Of a stretch of 64,000 nucleotides of DNA, positions 49,651 through 63,164 are shown in pieces. The notes beneath the pieces were generated by a model. It was given only the letters and a program-made list of their open reading frames with translations, made no database searches and had not been told where the DNA came from. Every line of letters begins with the position of its first letter. Position 1 is the first letter of the stretch. Origin of the DNA: Xylocopa sonorina (lineage: Eukaryota; Arthropoda; Insecta; Hymenoptera; Apidae); NCBI RefSeq assembly GCF_050948175.1, contig NC_135194.1, positions 10,780,033 to 10,844,032 on the forward strand, given 5' to 3'. Made by a program: the position numbers and the translations under genes.

Positions 49651-52600
49651 GTGTATGGGGTATGCCATCGGTAAAACCTTTAGTCCCGTGAGTCGATCGC
49701 AGGGTGACTGTACGTCGTACGTGCATGCGACTCCTTCTCTTTCGCTCTGACCGTACACGGGGCTGTTCCCTTCCGCTCCGCGACAGTTCACGTGTCGCTT
49801 TACCGCCCGCGTGTACCAACATCGAGAGCTGCACACGACGGTGCACGAGTTGCATCTCGTGTTGGTGTATACCTTCACGAATACGTCATGCGTAACATTG
49901 TGACTGCGAAGAAGACCACGACGGATCCTCGAGTAATTGGTAACGGTGTGGCGATCCACCGTCGTCAACCATTTTCGGTAATCGCTTCTTCCTCGCCTTC
50001 TGCTCTTGTAAACTGTGCCAGCGATATCGTACGATCGAAAGCTTGCCGTTCGTAGAGCTCCAAATGGACTATAGAAGGATACTGTGAAATGGTACTTTTT
50101 ATTTGTCCCATACTCGTATGCAAGTGATTGTAAAATTTGAAACGTATATACGAGCAAAGAATTGTAATGTTTGTCAAATTCTCGGATGCTAGATGTAATA
50201 GTCGTTCTGTAAATTGAGAAATCTTCGCGTCTTAATTTCGCGTAATGGTAGCTCTATGATGCCCGCGATCCACGTACGCGTCTATTCGTGCCGTTCGAGC
50301 AATGCGGAACTTCGTTCATTGTGTAACAGTGTAACGTGATTCGTAAAAAGTAATAGTCATTTCAATAGGATCGGGTGGGCATCGGGAAAGGGAAGGTAAA
50401 GAGAAGAAAAAAAAAAAGAATTATTCGAGGAAGCAAAGTGATACAAGGGATAAAAACAGCTGTGATACGGCTTCCCTGAAGTATCGTTTTTTTGACGATC
50501 CCTCGTTTCTATCGGTTCTTTTAATGCCGTAGTCGCGATCCTTTTTGCCTGCGTACGTATTTGAATAGTTGTTGCTCTCGTAATCATTCGGTGTATTGTA
50601 TAATTTATGTTACAGCCACCGGTGCACCGGTGAGTCGTGTGTGCTCGTGCGTGAATCTACAATGTTACGAACCGGTTTAATACTATAATAAAATCAGATC
50701 TTCATGCCTCTGCTGATCTCGAGGAAACGCGAATCGTTAGTTGAATTTGTGGAGGATATTTATGACATTGTATTGAGTTACACCATAAATAATTATCGGT
50801 GGGTATAGGTAATAGGCTGTGTAAAGTCTTCTTGTTACAACCTCTGCACTAATACGTAGTCGTAGGTATAAGGAACATTGCGGTGTTCACAGCTTAGATA
50901 AGGAATCGGAATGTATAAAAATTAAAGTGATAAAAAAACTTATTTAATTAGGGATACATTATCAAGTAGCATTCATCTACATAATTACTCTACGTGAATT
51001 TATATTCTTTCTCTAATTTATTAATATAATCAACCTTAATTTAAATCGCAGCATTTCGATTAACGATGATAAAGTGCAGAAGTCTTTATTTAATATAACC
51101 TTGTTGCATGCTACACAGCCCTTAGTTATCTTAATTAAGCCTTGTAATACATTTCAATAATTTGTTCGGCCCATTTATTTGGAAGTTGAATTAAGAAAAC
51201 ATACGAGTTACGAATATTCGCGAGCGTATGTATTTCTAAAAAAGAAACAGGCCAGCATATTTCTTCTCTAAAAAGGAACGAGTCAATTTCATAACTGATT
51301 CTGAATGAAGTTAAACGTACGCACGAACAGGAATGAAAAATACGACCCGTTGCGTACACGATCCCCGAAGACGCTTAATTTGATTCGCATCGCGAGCAAT
51401 TAATTTCACTCAAAACTTACACAGAGGCAATAAAGTTGCATAAGTGTCCGCGATGAGTGCTCACGAGATTTCATCCTCGAGAATGTGGTTTTCGTTCACG
51501 TTTCTCTCAAGCATTTGTATGCTTGCGACGTAATTACTTCCCTGTCTTCCTTTCCTTTTTTTTTCTTCGCCCACCGAACAGGTTCGTGCAACAAAGTGGT
51601 ACACATTCTCTGATCACCTCATATTGGATTCAAAATTTCGACATTATCTTCGGGTCAGTGGGGATAAATAACGACTTCACATTAAGGAACTTGAACAACT
51701 TTTGGTAGTTATTTTCGAGGCTTAAAGGTACGTAAGGCCGTAAATGATTTATGCCCACAACATCGAGGCACACCCCTCGCACATGTATTTCTGGAGGCTG
51801 ATCAAAATCGAATAAGATCTGCAGGTCACAACGGAAGATTGATAGCTTTTAAATTTTCTATAGTTTATACATTCGCTCCGACCGTTTCATAACATTATTA
51901 CTCTTTATACTGTTCCTCAGTTTGTGCTTTATATACTGGGTGATTCGCTTGACAGGCAGGCTTCAAATATCCTTCGAATTGTACGTCCGATGAAAAATTA
52001 CAGGCATACAAAGGTTTCCTTGGTCCTAGGGGGTGCAAAGGATAATAAAACGTTCTCTATAAACTCTTCGTCTCTACTTCCATATTTCGTTACACCCACG
52101 AAATGTATAAAACTTTCCTTTCAAACGTTTAAAATTTAATAGCTGTGCGTGCAAACTTTTCTAACTGACCGCACATGTTTCAGCGTCCTCGAAAGTGCAA
52201 ATAATTCCAGCTCTGGCGCATGCAATGTACAAGGGCATGCAACGGACTCTTCTTTCTGTAACGAATACGTTGGATGCAAAGTAACGAAGTACGACCACGA
52301 GAGGACATACTATAGATGAGTATATACATAGTTCCCGATCAATGATTACATTATAATGACTGGCCGTAACGGAGAACCGGTGGTTAGCCACAACTTATTG
52401 TAACAAGTAGCACTGGCCTCCAGATGAGAAGAAATTTCGGCCGCAATCTTCGCCGCCGCGAGTCTCGAGTCATTCAAGTTGATTTTTCGCGGATGAGCCA
52501 CCCCGCAGCCTCGAATGTCAGGTTCCGATGATCCAGCTGAGTATCGAGTTTACACGCGCCTCCTAACTCGCTCGAACGCTGTTAACCCCATCTCTTCTTT

Positions 52601-55600
52601 AATCCTCTGTCTCTTTCCAGGCGGTTGTTCACGAAGCGAAGACCTACTCATACCACTCAACGTTCACTTTGTTCCACCACCTTCTGATAGCGACCCCGGA
52701 CGAAGGACCCGCCGACACCTTCCAAGTGTTGCGCGGTCCAAGTGCTACCGTATAACCGCGCAAGAAAATCTCACCTGGCCACGTGAGGTCCCTTTCGGCC
52801 GTTCAGGTGTCACACTGGCAACCTGAGATCTTATTTGGTGCACGTACATCGCGTAAATATACATGTTATACCTCCGCGCCTCTCTGTTGTTCTGCAACGT
52901 GACCTATCGAATTTACTTCTGGATTTCTTTCGCTCGATTAGCGTGTTTCCGTGATATTCGAATCCGTTTGGTAACCATTTCACGCGTCACCCTTAATTGC
53001 ATGCCAAAGATGAAGTGTTTGTACTTTCGCGATGATCATTTTACTAACGATTGTTACTTACCAATCGTGACCGTTGTTAATTAAAACCTGTTACGATTGT
53101 CCGTTTTCCATCAGTGAATTTCCCTCTTGCGCGGTAATTTTGAATTTAATACATAGCGGGACAGAAGTAAAAGAATGCCACGCATTAATGAAACAATCCG
53201 CAGGAATTAGCGCGAATTCATATAAATTATTTTGTAATTTCAAACTTTCCGAAAGTTCGCTCCGGGAGAAAGGGGTTGCCGAATAAAATGTATACTTTTT
53301 AAAAAATTAAGTGACACTCCATTAAAAGTTTTAATTTCCACGGGCAGCGTAACGTATAACGCGAAGGACATTCATACCTACCCCGCTTTAATGTTCTTCT
53401 TCTGTTAAATGTATCAAATATGAATACCACTTTTATTTTTTATATTTCTGTTGACATAATTGCTTCAAAAGCTAGGTTCTTCCCAAATCTCTGCAAATGA
53501 ATCGTGAAGTAACACGAATGCATCGACGATGATATCGTTGGGATCGTTACGACAAGAATATTCATCAAGTTGAAATGTTTAATGGACGTTCGACTAAGTA
53601 GGCGGAATACAAACACTTATTGTGTTGCTGTTTGGTACAATTGTCATATATTGCGCGTGGCATGTTTGTATTTATAGGTCTCTTCAAAATAGTTCGAGAG
53701 CGGTATTTCAAAGACCGTACAAATTCGCGAGAACTCACGCGTGCTGAACGTCACATTGCTCACTCGGCTGTATTTCATCATCAAAGTTTCTACTCCCGTC
53801 TCTTCCTAGGAGCAAAATTTTAATTATATCTGCATTATCTGACTTAATGCATCAGTTCATCGAGGGATTCGAATACACGGATTAAAGCACATTACTTTAT
53901 ACCTATTTAGTGTTTATTGGTACCTTTTTTGTAATGGTAACTTGTAGCTAGTATTTTTTCTTCTACCGCATTGAGAAATATTCCAAACGCAGTCATAACT
54001 GTGATTAATTATTCTGCTCTAATCGCATTCGAACTATGAAACTTTTTTAACTGTAGAAACGAAAACGTACTCTTAACTATTATCGTGTGTCTGATTGGAA
54101 TGTAAAAAGTTTCGTGCAGTTTGAAAAAAAATCGATGAAAATGAAACGCACGGTTAGTATCGATCACCGTCTGCGTCGAACTAATTAAATACTTAACGAT
54201 GATGTCAATACCGCGCTCGTTTCGTCGTCTTCCACTGTGTACAAGCCGCGTATAAATCATCTGTCTCCAGGCAGGGTTATGTATCCGCGTTTAAAATAAC
54301 TGGTCCCGATGGAACGATGTGTCCAGGTGATTAATTACGCGTGTAAATTTTGAAATCGGTACGACGAAGTGTTGAAACGATAATTACCGCCGTGATGATG
54401 TTGCTACGCGTATTGCTACTCTATACCGCTTTTTCAACGAATAAACAACTCAAAGGGAAGGCCACGCATACCTCTCCTGGCATACAATGATACAATGCAT
54501 CTTGTTGGTCAGGGCTCCCCTCTCGAAGTCCTGATCTTTCGGCTGAACCGACATATTACTTATTTATTAGGACCGTGCCCGGGTGGTCCGCGACATGACG
54601 GAATCGATTACGCGGATTCGCGGAACTGGCCTTCCTGTCTCGAGTCCCTTCGGAATTATGCTTCCACTCCTTCAAATTCGGCTCTCCTTTGCTCTCTACT
54701 TCTCTCTTTAAACCTACCCGTTTCCTCGTCTTCTTGCAAACTCTCAATCTTTTTCAAACTTATATAATATATACAGTTATTAGATGCAATAACTCATACA
54801 TGGTATATATAATGTTAAAGTCTGGTCACTTTCTATCTCAGATGCATACAATATTAATACTAATAATTTATTCATTGTTCATACGAGTTATTAGTACATT
54901 TAATATTATATACATCCCTCAGTTTATGAAAAAGATACAAAAATCTTTGTTTAAAAGTGCGCGCATGCGCGCGTAGGAAGTTGCGCGCGACGCTGCGATG
55001 GTTGGGGGGAGCACTGTCGCTCCCGCAGTGCCGACCGCGGCATCCTAGCGGAAGGAGTGGTTTTTTTTTACTTCGCGCCTGTTGTGTTGAATAAAGTCTA
55101 AACGCGTGCAAAATAGGATTTAATCTCGTTTCTAGATAAATGTTCTTATACACGTTTGTTTCTTCTTACACGATTTTAAGACATAGGTTATGACGTTTGA
55201 GTTTGCAATCGGAATAATTGCTTTCGGTCTTTCGGCCGCTCATCAATGCGAATGACAACTGATTGCCTACGGTTGCACGTAGGTGTCGCCGCTCTAGCGA
55301 TTTGTGGACAAGGATTAGAAAGCGGTGGGTTTCGAAGAGATCCAAGTTATCTTCGCTTTTATCAACGGGGCCAGCACGAGCGCGGTAAGATGTTGAGAAT
55401 GATTTCTTTTTTCGCGAGTTATGGCCTCCCCTCGACGCGGGAGAAGATTGTAGGTTGAAACGAATCGCGAGTGTCCACGGAAGAAGTTATTGTACCGATA
55501 ATTTCCACCTTGAATACGGCTCCCGTGACTCTAGGTCGATGTAGGTGACATTTGTCCAGGTTCATACGTTTCCGCAATAAAGCTTTACTTGCAATTTAAT

Positions 55601-55700
55601 ATAATATATTTATTTTTAAATATACGGTAGACTAATCGTCATTTTAAAGTTTTATTCCTTTGCCAGTTCGGTCTACCGTGAAGTAAATTATGAATATATA
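49651..55700. other. Gene-poor region
   Basis: No recognisable coding exon. A 174-codon minus frame (49633-50157) lacks any domain. At 51936-52100 a segment beginning ACTGGGTGATTC resembles the dispersed-repeat start at about 140. At 52620 a strong polypyrimidine tract and CAG precede a GC-richer 45-codon frame with no known match. At 54958-55060 a short very GC-rich patch includes the palindrome GCGCGCATGCGCGC. The region may be intergenic or intronic. Confidence 0.35.
51936..52100 (+). repeat. Dispersed-repeat relic beginning ACTGGGTGATTC
   Basis: Shares its opening ACnGGGTGATTC with the segment at about 141. Short elements opening this way are scattered in many insect genomes. The internal sequence is degraded, and no protein frame is seen. 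Confidence 0.3.
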
Positions 55701-58380
55701 TGTATACAGATACATTATGCGGGTTTGCTGTAATGTACGAAATTACTTATAAGTCATTTACAAAAAATTCGTTTATTTAATGATTTTCGACAATCGTTCA
55801 ATCTTATTGTTCGAATAGTAATTAATAGTAATTAGATTCAGTTTCGACCTGTTACGACTAAACAATAGGAACGTATTTCACGTAACAAAATCGCAACGTA
55901 TTAAAAATCTAATGTTCTCTCTAGAAACGCTTCTACTAGGTACGCTAGAAAATAAGTTAACTATATACAAACGATGAAAATTATTAAATTCGAACGTGCA
56001 ATCGCATCGCACGCGCAATACACCGTATTCACTGAACAGCCGCGATACGATTTACATGAATTATAAGAGTGGAATGAAAGGAATTGAAGAAACAACACCA
56101 TGAACGTTGCAATGTATGTACAGTTTTTATTTGGGGTTAATATAGTAATTCTCGTAATCAGGGCGGGTGAATACGATCGGATCTTGTGTACGTGTATGTG
56201 TATGTACGCATGTGTCGTGTCTTTTGTCCGAAGAGTGAACGTGGGGTTTAGGTAGCTAGCCTCGTCCTAGCCTCGTGTGCGCATTCACACCGTTAGTCTG
56301 TAACGTATTACATGTTTCATAATTATTATTACTTTTTTTTTTCTCGTTTGCTCGTTCGTCGTTAATCTCTCTTGTAAATACTTCATCTAATTTAATTACG
56401 TACGTAATAATTCGATTAATCAATAAATCCGTAATAAATCCGTATAAACGTTGAATGATGTGCGTGAGTGAACTAGTGGCGCCGACCCTGTCGTAGGACC
56501 GGCTAGGAAGTCTCTGTAGTAACCAGCGGTAAACGTATCACAAGTCATGTAGCAATCATTTATGCATTATCGGAACGAGTGTTCAAGAATCGAGGCTGAT
56601 TCGCGCGTTCTCTCTCTCTTTCTCTCTCTTTCTCTCTCACTCTCGCTCTCTTCCCCCTTCTTCAGGACACGTAAATAATGGCGCGAAAACTATTCTCAGT
56701 ATTCGAACGGCGAATACCGATGCTTCTTTGCTCCTTTTTATCTTAATACAATGAAAAAAAAGGCTCTGTCTACTGGCTGCACGGGGCAACGGTTGCATCT
56801 TTCTGTTTCCAGGCCTATCTTTATCTCCGCGAATGATCTTAACCTGTTTGTCGATTGCTAATGTTCGCCACGAAAAAGTCTTGTCGCGTATCTACACAAA
56901 GAGGCCCTCTGATCGCATTTTCTCGATCTTTATCGGTCATTATAAATCCTATATTGTAGCAGCTACGAGTTCTGTCCTCGATTCATCTTTTTAACGAACT
57001 GGTCGATTCTCAAACACTCGGAAATATTGTAGTTATAGCATGGCGCAGTGCCACGGTGTTCACCGTTCCGCGGAGTCACCTATTAATAGGTATATCGCAG
57101 GATACGCGGTTACACCACGGCCCTTGCCTTAGGTAATTGTTATTGTATATCAAACTTTATAAACTGTAATACAATGTAAACCTGTAAAAAATATACTGGG
57201 TGGCGGCGGCTCTGTATAATATAATAAGTAGTATTATAATCGTTATGGTACAATCGTAATTCGTATAAATATATCGTTATATTATATTTCTGCAATGTGC
57301 GCTTCCTATCTTTTCTTTTTCTGTTTTCCTTGGGTTCCGTAAACCGGTGACGTATCAGTCGTCGATTGCATTCTACTATTTCTTTCTGTTACGTGTAAGC
57401 GCTTCGTTCGTAGTACGGTAAATACGACTCCAGCACCATTTCACGTATATCTATTGCGTCAGGGAACCTACGTATTATCGATCACGTATATCGCCATACA
57501 ACTTCGATCAGAACACAACCGTCGTAAAGAAAATCAAGAAGATTCAAATACTCGAGGCAGCACAACTCTCTTAGGATAAAGTTTAACGCAACGTTTAAAG
57601 GACAAACTAGATACACGTTACGTATTTGAAAACTTGTAATCGTGGGGTGAATAATATTTAGACGAATAGTAATAAAGATAATTACTATCTCATTGCTGTG
57701 GAACATCGAAGGCGCAGCGTTTACCGTACCACGAATAAACAGCGTTAATCTGTTATTTTCTGATGCGCTCGGGGCGAGGCTAGGGCGATTTAGGAACTAC
57801 GTGACAGCACAACCGATGCAAGTAACTATCTCATCTGTTTTCTGAATTTCTTTTTTCCTGTTGCTTTATACAATGAATTCTCACGGTGAAATTCGATTTG
57901 ACGGTTTCTATGTCACGACCATTGGAACCCGGTCAAAAAGTAACCGATGGAATGTTTCTTGCCCGTATCGAGTGAAAAGCCGCGAAACTTCGAACAAATG
58001 GGGGGAGGGGGGGAACGAATTTAGCGTATTTTCGCTACACGGGCGAGTGAATCGAAGGAAATTTGTGCCGCGATGTAAATACCTGTTTTATCGGTGATCT
58101 GCGATCAATATCAACAGCCGATAAGACCGTGACAGAACAAACAATCGAAACGTTCGTAGCGCCATCTCTCAACGACGACGCGCACCCCCGATACACTGAT
58201 ACACTTTGCACTCGATGCACGGAACTTCGGAAACTTTCGCATACTTCCCGCATTATATATTGCACGACGACACAGAAACCTCGTGTCTTATATATACTCG
58301 CTCGCTCTCCCTCCCTTTCTCTCTTAACTATCTCTCGCTCTATGTGTCTGCCTCTCTGTTTTTCTTTCGCTCTATATTTA

Positions 58381-58381
58381 A

Positions 58382-58416
<35 letters not shown>

Positions 58417-58434
58417 CCTCTCTTTCTCTCTATC
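58381..58434. repeat. CT microsatellite
   Basis: About 50 bp of CT repeats with a few interruptions; the long RE-rich frame on the opposite strand is a by-product of this repeat. Confidence 0.85.
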
Positions 58435-59827
58435 CCACTTCCTCTCAGGCATTCATTCACCGCTCTTGTTATCACTAATTTTCCGCATCCTCGCAATTTT
58501 ATCTTATCCCACTGTTCTATCACTTGATTAAACGTTGCATCCGAAGAACAATATTCGTGTTGCACAATTGTTATATATGTATAACGCATAAATAATCGAT
58601 TGCGCGCATCTCGATCCCCTATATGTACAACTGTAGTTTCGTGTAAATTAAAAATAATTTTCGCTGTCCCCCCATTTCAAATCTCGCTCTCATGCTCACG
58701 CACTCCCGCTCTCAACAGGTAAACGATACACCTCCGTTCTTCTTCTTGTTCGTCTGGTTCACTGTTTTTTTCACTTTGTCTCCCGTTTATCGGATAAAAT
58801 CGTACTATCGCATTCTCGTATTGTAGGAACTTAAGATGGTGACTTCGACAACGGAGTCCCAGAAAAATTAAAGTATCTTGTTTCTCGTATTTGTGCCTTT
58901 CAATACGTATTTTTAACTGTACCTATAGCGGTAGTGTATTATCAGTGTAACAGTGTATACAATGTAGTGGCGATCGCAGCAGCGATGGTTTAAAAATATT
59001 CTATAGCGACGGCGGCGTTCACGATCACAATATTGCCGATTATGACAATGATGATCACGACAATACTAAATAAGGATGATCGCGGTATATATAGGACGTT
59101 GACGGCAATGCGATGACAACAATAAAAATGACAATAATTGCTACTTAAGTTCTAACGAATAAGGAGATAACCAGTAACGTTGTATGCAAGTAAGGTTCGC
59201 GATAAAAGTACACCAGTACAATGAAACGATATTTGTAAAAGATGAAACGATACTTCTAAAAGGTAGAAAGATATTCAAAGGAATCTGGTTTCGTTCGGTT
59301 ACACACGCGTCCTCGCAACTCGAGGTACTTTTCTAACAAATGTTTCAAACAGTTACGATCGATTGCGACCGGCATTCCTCGGCGTTGTTCGTAAAATTAA
59401 CGTTTACCGTGTAGAACAAATCAAAGTGGGCGTAAAGGAAGCACAATTTAGAAAAGTAGAGTTGATACGTATAATTGAGATCGTGAGTATCGGGCAAGCT
59501 CGTGAAATGGAACGAACCAGATTCCTCGAAATCTCTTCCATGTCTTCCTCTTTCGTCATTTCACTTACGGTTCCTATTAAAACTCAACTTATGCCAGGAG
59601 AATCATCCGACGCGTTACATGTGCAACTTTAACCATGCCGCAATAGAGTTTAATGATATGTCACGATCGCGTCTTGTTCAGAACAATCGTAAGTGGCGCG
59701 GGCGTATCGATCCTTCTCGATCGATTTCTGTTACCTAACGCCTAATATTAATAGTAGCGTTGTCAATGTTAATAATAATCGTAACATAAATAATAATAGC
59801 GATAGTAATAATGTAATAAATACAATA

Positions 59828-59828
59828 T

Positions 59829-59886
<58 letters not shown>

Positions 59887-59910
59887 GAAATAATAATAAT
59901 AATACTAATA
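59828..59910. repeat. TAA trinucleotide microsatellite
   Basis: About 58 bp of uninterrupted TAA repeats (59828-59885), followed by a shorter interrupted run. Confidence 0.9.
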
Positions 59911-60450
59911 ATTAGCGAGACTTATGTAGAGTATTAATAACTGCGTTGATGTATGCATAACAACGGCAATCATAACGTCCGATGATATTTCTGCTGCCCC
60001 ACCATTCGAATACAACATTTCGCGTGGCTTTTTTTATTTTTTTTTTTTTGCACCATCCCTCCTTCCACCCCCCCTCTATCTCCCGCCGCTCTTTACTCGT
60101 GCGTATACGTACCCAAGATCTTTAACAACAAATCAATAATTACTATCGGCCAACCATATTATTAACCGGTTTCTTGTACCCCTCTTGATAATTCTACTAA
60201 CTTGTACTACGCACGATAATATTCGTACGTTTCGCGGTAATAAAGTGACCAATTGATACGCGATCCGTTCGTCGTTAATTTCCTTCCATCCGGTTTTATC
60301 TACCCGACGGCACCTTCGAATGACAATGATAATGACAATGGGCAATGTTTCTCGATTCCGTTTCGCGTGAGTTACGTATACGTGTACATACACACCGCGA
60401 CTACGAGTACCGCAAGTACGCGTGCCTTTGTGTCTCATGCAGCTTCCGAG

Positions 60451-60487
60451 TCTCTCTTTCTCTCTCTCCCTCTCTCTCTCTCTCTTT
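60451..60487. repeat. CT microsatellite
   Basis: Interrupted CT repeats of about 37 bp in a CpG-rich context. Confidence 0.8.
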
Positions 60488-61008
60488 TACGCGATCGTAC
60501 GTCCTATATCGTCAGAGATCATCGTTCGCGTCTCGTGTGCCCTCGACTCGCTCGATCGTTTGCGTTTCCTTTATTTCGTTCTCTTTTTCTGCTCGAGAAG
60601 AAGAAAAAAAAAGAAGAAAAAAAGAAAGTGTTCGCGGATCGTTCGCGATCGATCCCGGACTGTCTCGAGGAGGCTCGCGTCACGCTCGAAATGTTTCGCG
60701 ATTAGGGGCGGGTCGGAAGTCGTTCTCATTTTCTTAAAGGCTTACGAACAACGAAACAGGCGTAAGTGTTATTCCCTCCTTCTCATTTTTCTTGTTAAAG
60801 TGTATCTAACTAATGTACAGATCCATATTTTTCCGTCTTTTCTCCGTTTTTTTTTTCTCTTTTTCTTTTCCCCCGTTTAACTGCAAAATAATACTGAAGT
60901 CTGCACATGGTGCCTATCACATATGTCTATTACGTAGTTTCTTTCTCACAGTCGCTCCAGTTACTCACGCGCACGATCATCCGCACACTCTTCCTTTTTC
61001 TTTCTCTC

Positions 61009-61011
<3 letters not shown>

Positions 61012-61061
<50 letters not shown>
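61012..61061. repeat. Long uninterrupted CT microsatellite
   Basis: About 48 bp of perfect CT repeats. Confidence 0.9.
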
Positions 61062-61063
<2 letters not shown>

Positions 61064-61298
61064 TATTAATCGTTACATACAATTATAACTCGCGTGTCCG
61101 GAGGAAAAAAATCGCGCCTCTTTCTTCCCCTGTCTTTTACTATATCGCTCCCCTCTCGCACGCACTCCCTAGATTTCTCGCTAGCACTTCGTTAGCTTAC
61201 TCACTCTTTTCGTCAACAGAGTGGATAAAAAATTGTTAAAACCATTTTTGACGTGGTTGTACCGCTTCGAATGTCTCCTTTTTTTCTCTTTATTTATT

Positions 61299-61341
61299 TC
61301 TCTCTCTCTCTCTCTCTCGCTCGTTCACTCTCTCTCTCTCT
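61299..61341. repeat. CT microsatellite, interrupted
   Basis: Two CT blocks separated by about 9 bp. Confidence 0.8.
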
Positions 61342-61710
61342 TTATGGTTAACTGTTCGCGTTTCGATAGAATTGTAGACGGTAAACGTAAACATTTATAC
61401 GTACACTTTTATACAAATGTCAACAACATTTTATCGAGTTTGGTCGAGGTAACTTGTTACCGTTAGTAGTTAAAAATAAAAATTGTCCAGCGACGAAGAG
61501 AATAAACGATTTAACAGGAATCGTGCGGACGCACGGGTTGGTTTTAAGAAAACTATTGGCGGCTCTCGAGCCCTTTTGTCAGTTAAACAAATAAAATAAA
61601 TAGAGTGTGTAATAGAGGACAGATATATAATACAATTATTTATATATAATATACGAGGCAAAACGTGCGGTATAACCCGTCGAAGCAGTTATAAACTCTT
61701 TTGAAACACC

Positions 61711-61752
61711 CTGTATATATATAATATATTTATATATATATATATAATATTA
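61711..61752. repeat. AT-rich microsatellite beside a GAAACACCCTG repeat end
   Basis: Alternating TA over about 40 bp, directly after GAAACACCCTG, the reverse complement of the CAGGGTGTTTC end that is common in insect dispersed repeats. Confidence 0.6.
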
Positions 61753-63116
61753 ATAATCAATAATAATATCAGTTTGTATTGTACAGGCTATTAGGGGTTG
61801 AAAGCCTGTGGTTTCTCTAATATTTACTTAATCCCCTTTTTGAACCCATACGCTTTCTTCCATCATTACACTCTACTTATAAGTTATTCTTCTTTTTATA
61901 ATATATTTAATTTCGCTTTCGCTAGGTGTAGTAAGGTGTGACATAACGGAATTAACCATTTTTTCCTGCCGTTTCCTCACCACTCTTTGTTATTTTTTAT
62001 TTTTTTTTTTAATTTTCTTAATGATTCATTAACGAAATAATCACCGTAAATGTATTATAGCTTTACGTTAACTTTTTTTCTCTTTCTTTACCATTACTTT
62101 TACAGTTTAATATGTTAGCTTTTTTTTTTCTCTTTATCTATCGTAGATTTGTCTGTGGCTATCCCTGATGTGTTAGTTACCCTGCGCTTCCGTCTGGTTG
62201 TCGAAATATTGTTGCGAAATTGTGGTCTACGATTAAAATCTCATACCATTTGTCCCGTGTTTTAAATAAGAATTTTGTTCCACTTATGTATCTCTTGTTT
62301 CGTATTTCTCATAATTTTTTTTTCTCTTCTATCCTAGTTTTCGCTTTTTTGTTCGCACGTGTATATTTTTTCGCCCCCCCACCCCCCTTGTGTATACGCT
62401 CGCCGAGTATAGTTCGCCTTCGTTTCTTTTTCTTTTTTTTTTTTCGGAGCTCACCAAGATTTATGATCGAACGAATCGCCAGGGAAAGAGGACGCGCTCG
62501 CGGTGTTCGAGGCTTGGTCGAAGCTTTCCAGCGATCGAATCGGTCGATTGTCCGCGTACGTATAGCTTGGCCGAGCAAAAATGAAGTTCCTCGGAGGAGT
62601 CGAGAGTCGAAAGGTGGAGAACAGCCGGGATTCATCGAGAGATATGGTTAAACCGTGGTGCTCGGCTAATTACGACGCGACGCTTCTGTTCGTCGCGCCT
62701 GATCGGACCGACGAGAGACGGCAATGGCAAACGTTCGAGTCGAAAATCGCACGAACGTGTGTGAGGACCGTGAAATGGCGGGGGGATTCGCGTGTTGGAC
62801 TTACTTCTGCTTGCTTTCTCCTCGCGCGTACGCGCTCGAAGCTTCACTTTCGCAAGGTCAAGCTATGATAGACGCGCCGCTCTGCTCGAGCCGTCGGAGA
62901 GGATGAAACGGAACGAGTGTTAACGAACAGGACGTAGCGTTACCAACGATCGAAGAAAACAGTTACATATTTACAGACGAACGTTACCATTACTCCGGAT
63001 ATCGCACCGATTCGCGGGAGCAACGCGTGTCGAGTTGTAGCCACGGTGCTTCCGGTGTAAGAGGAAAAAGAGAGAATCTTGGCAAGCTCGCGTCACCCTG
63101 CGTATGGTTATCGTGC

Positions 63117-63164
63117 AACCCCCCAACCCCCCTTCCCCAACCCCCCTTCCCCAACCCCCTCCCC
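63117..63164 (-). repeat. C-rich minisatellite; G-quadruplex motif on the minus strand
   Basis: Seven runs of four to six C (63119-63124, 63127-63132, 63135-63138, 63141-63146, 63149-63152, 63155-63159, 63161-63164) separated by one or two A or T. The unit AACCCCCCTTCCCC (14 bp) repeats about three times. The minus strand therefore has seven G4-6 runs with 1-2 nt loops, well within the usual G-quadruplex definition. Confidence 0.85.

Noticed and set aside
49633..50157. 174-codon minus frame
   Set aside because: No recognisable domain, no coding context, and high CpG content lowers stop frequency; treated as chance.
52940..52960. ATTCGAATCC-like motif as a tRNA B-box
   Set aside because: No A-box or cloverleaf-compatible flanks at the right spacing; no tRNA gene found in the window by eye.
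58035..58589. 184-codon minus frame rich in Arg and Glu
   Set aside because: Its centre is the translated CT/GA microsatellite; no domain outside it.
60253..60880. Overlapping Ser/Leu/Phe-rich plus frames of 130-152 codons
   Set aside because: Driven by CT tracts and T runs; three frames are open together, which is typical of simple repeats.
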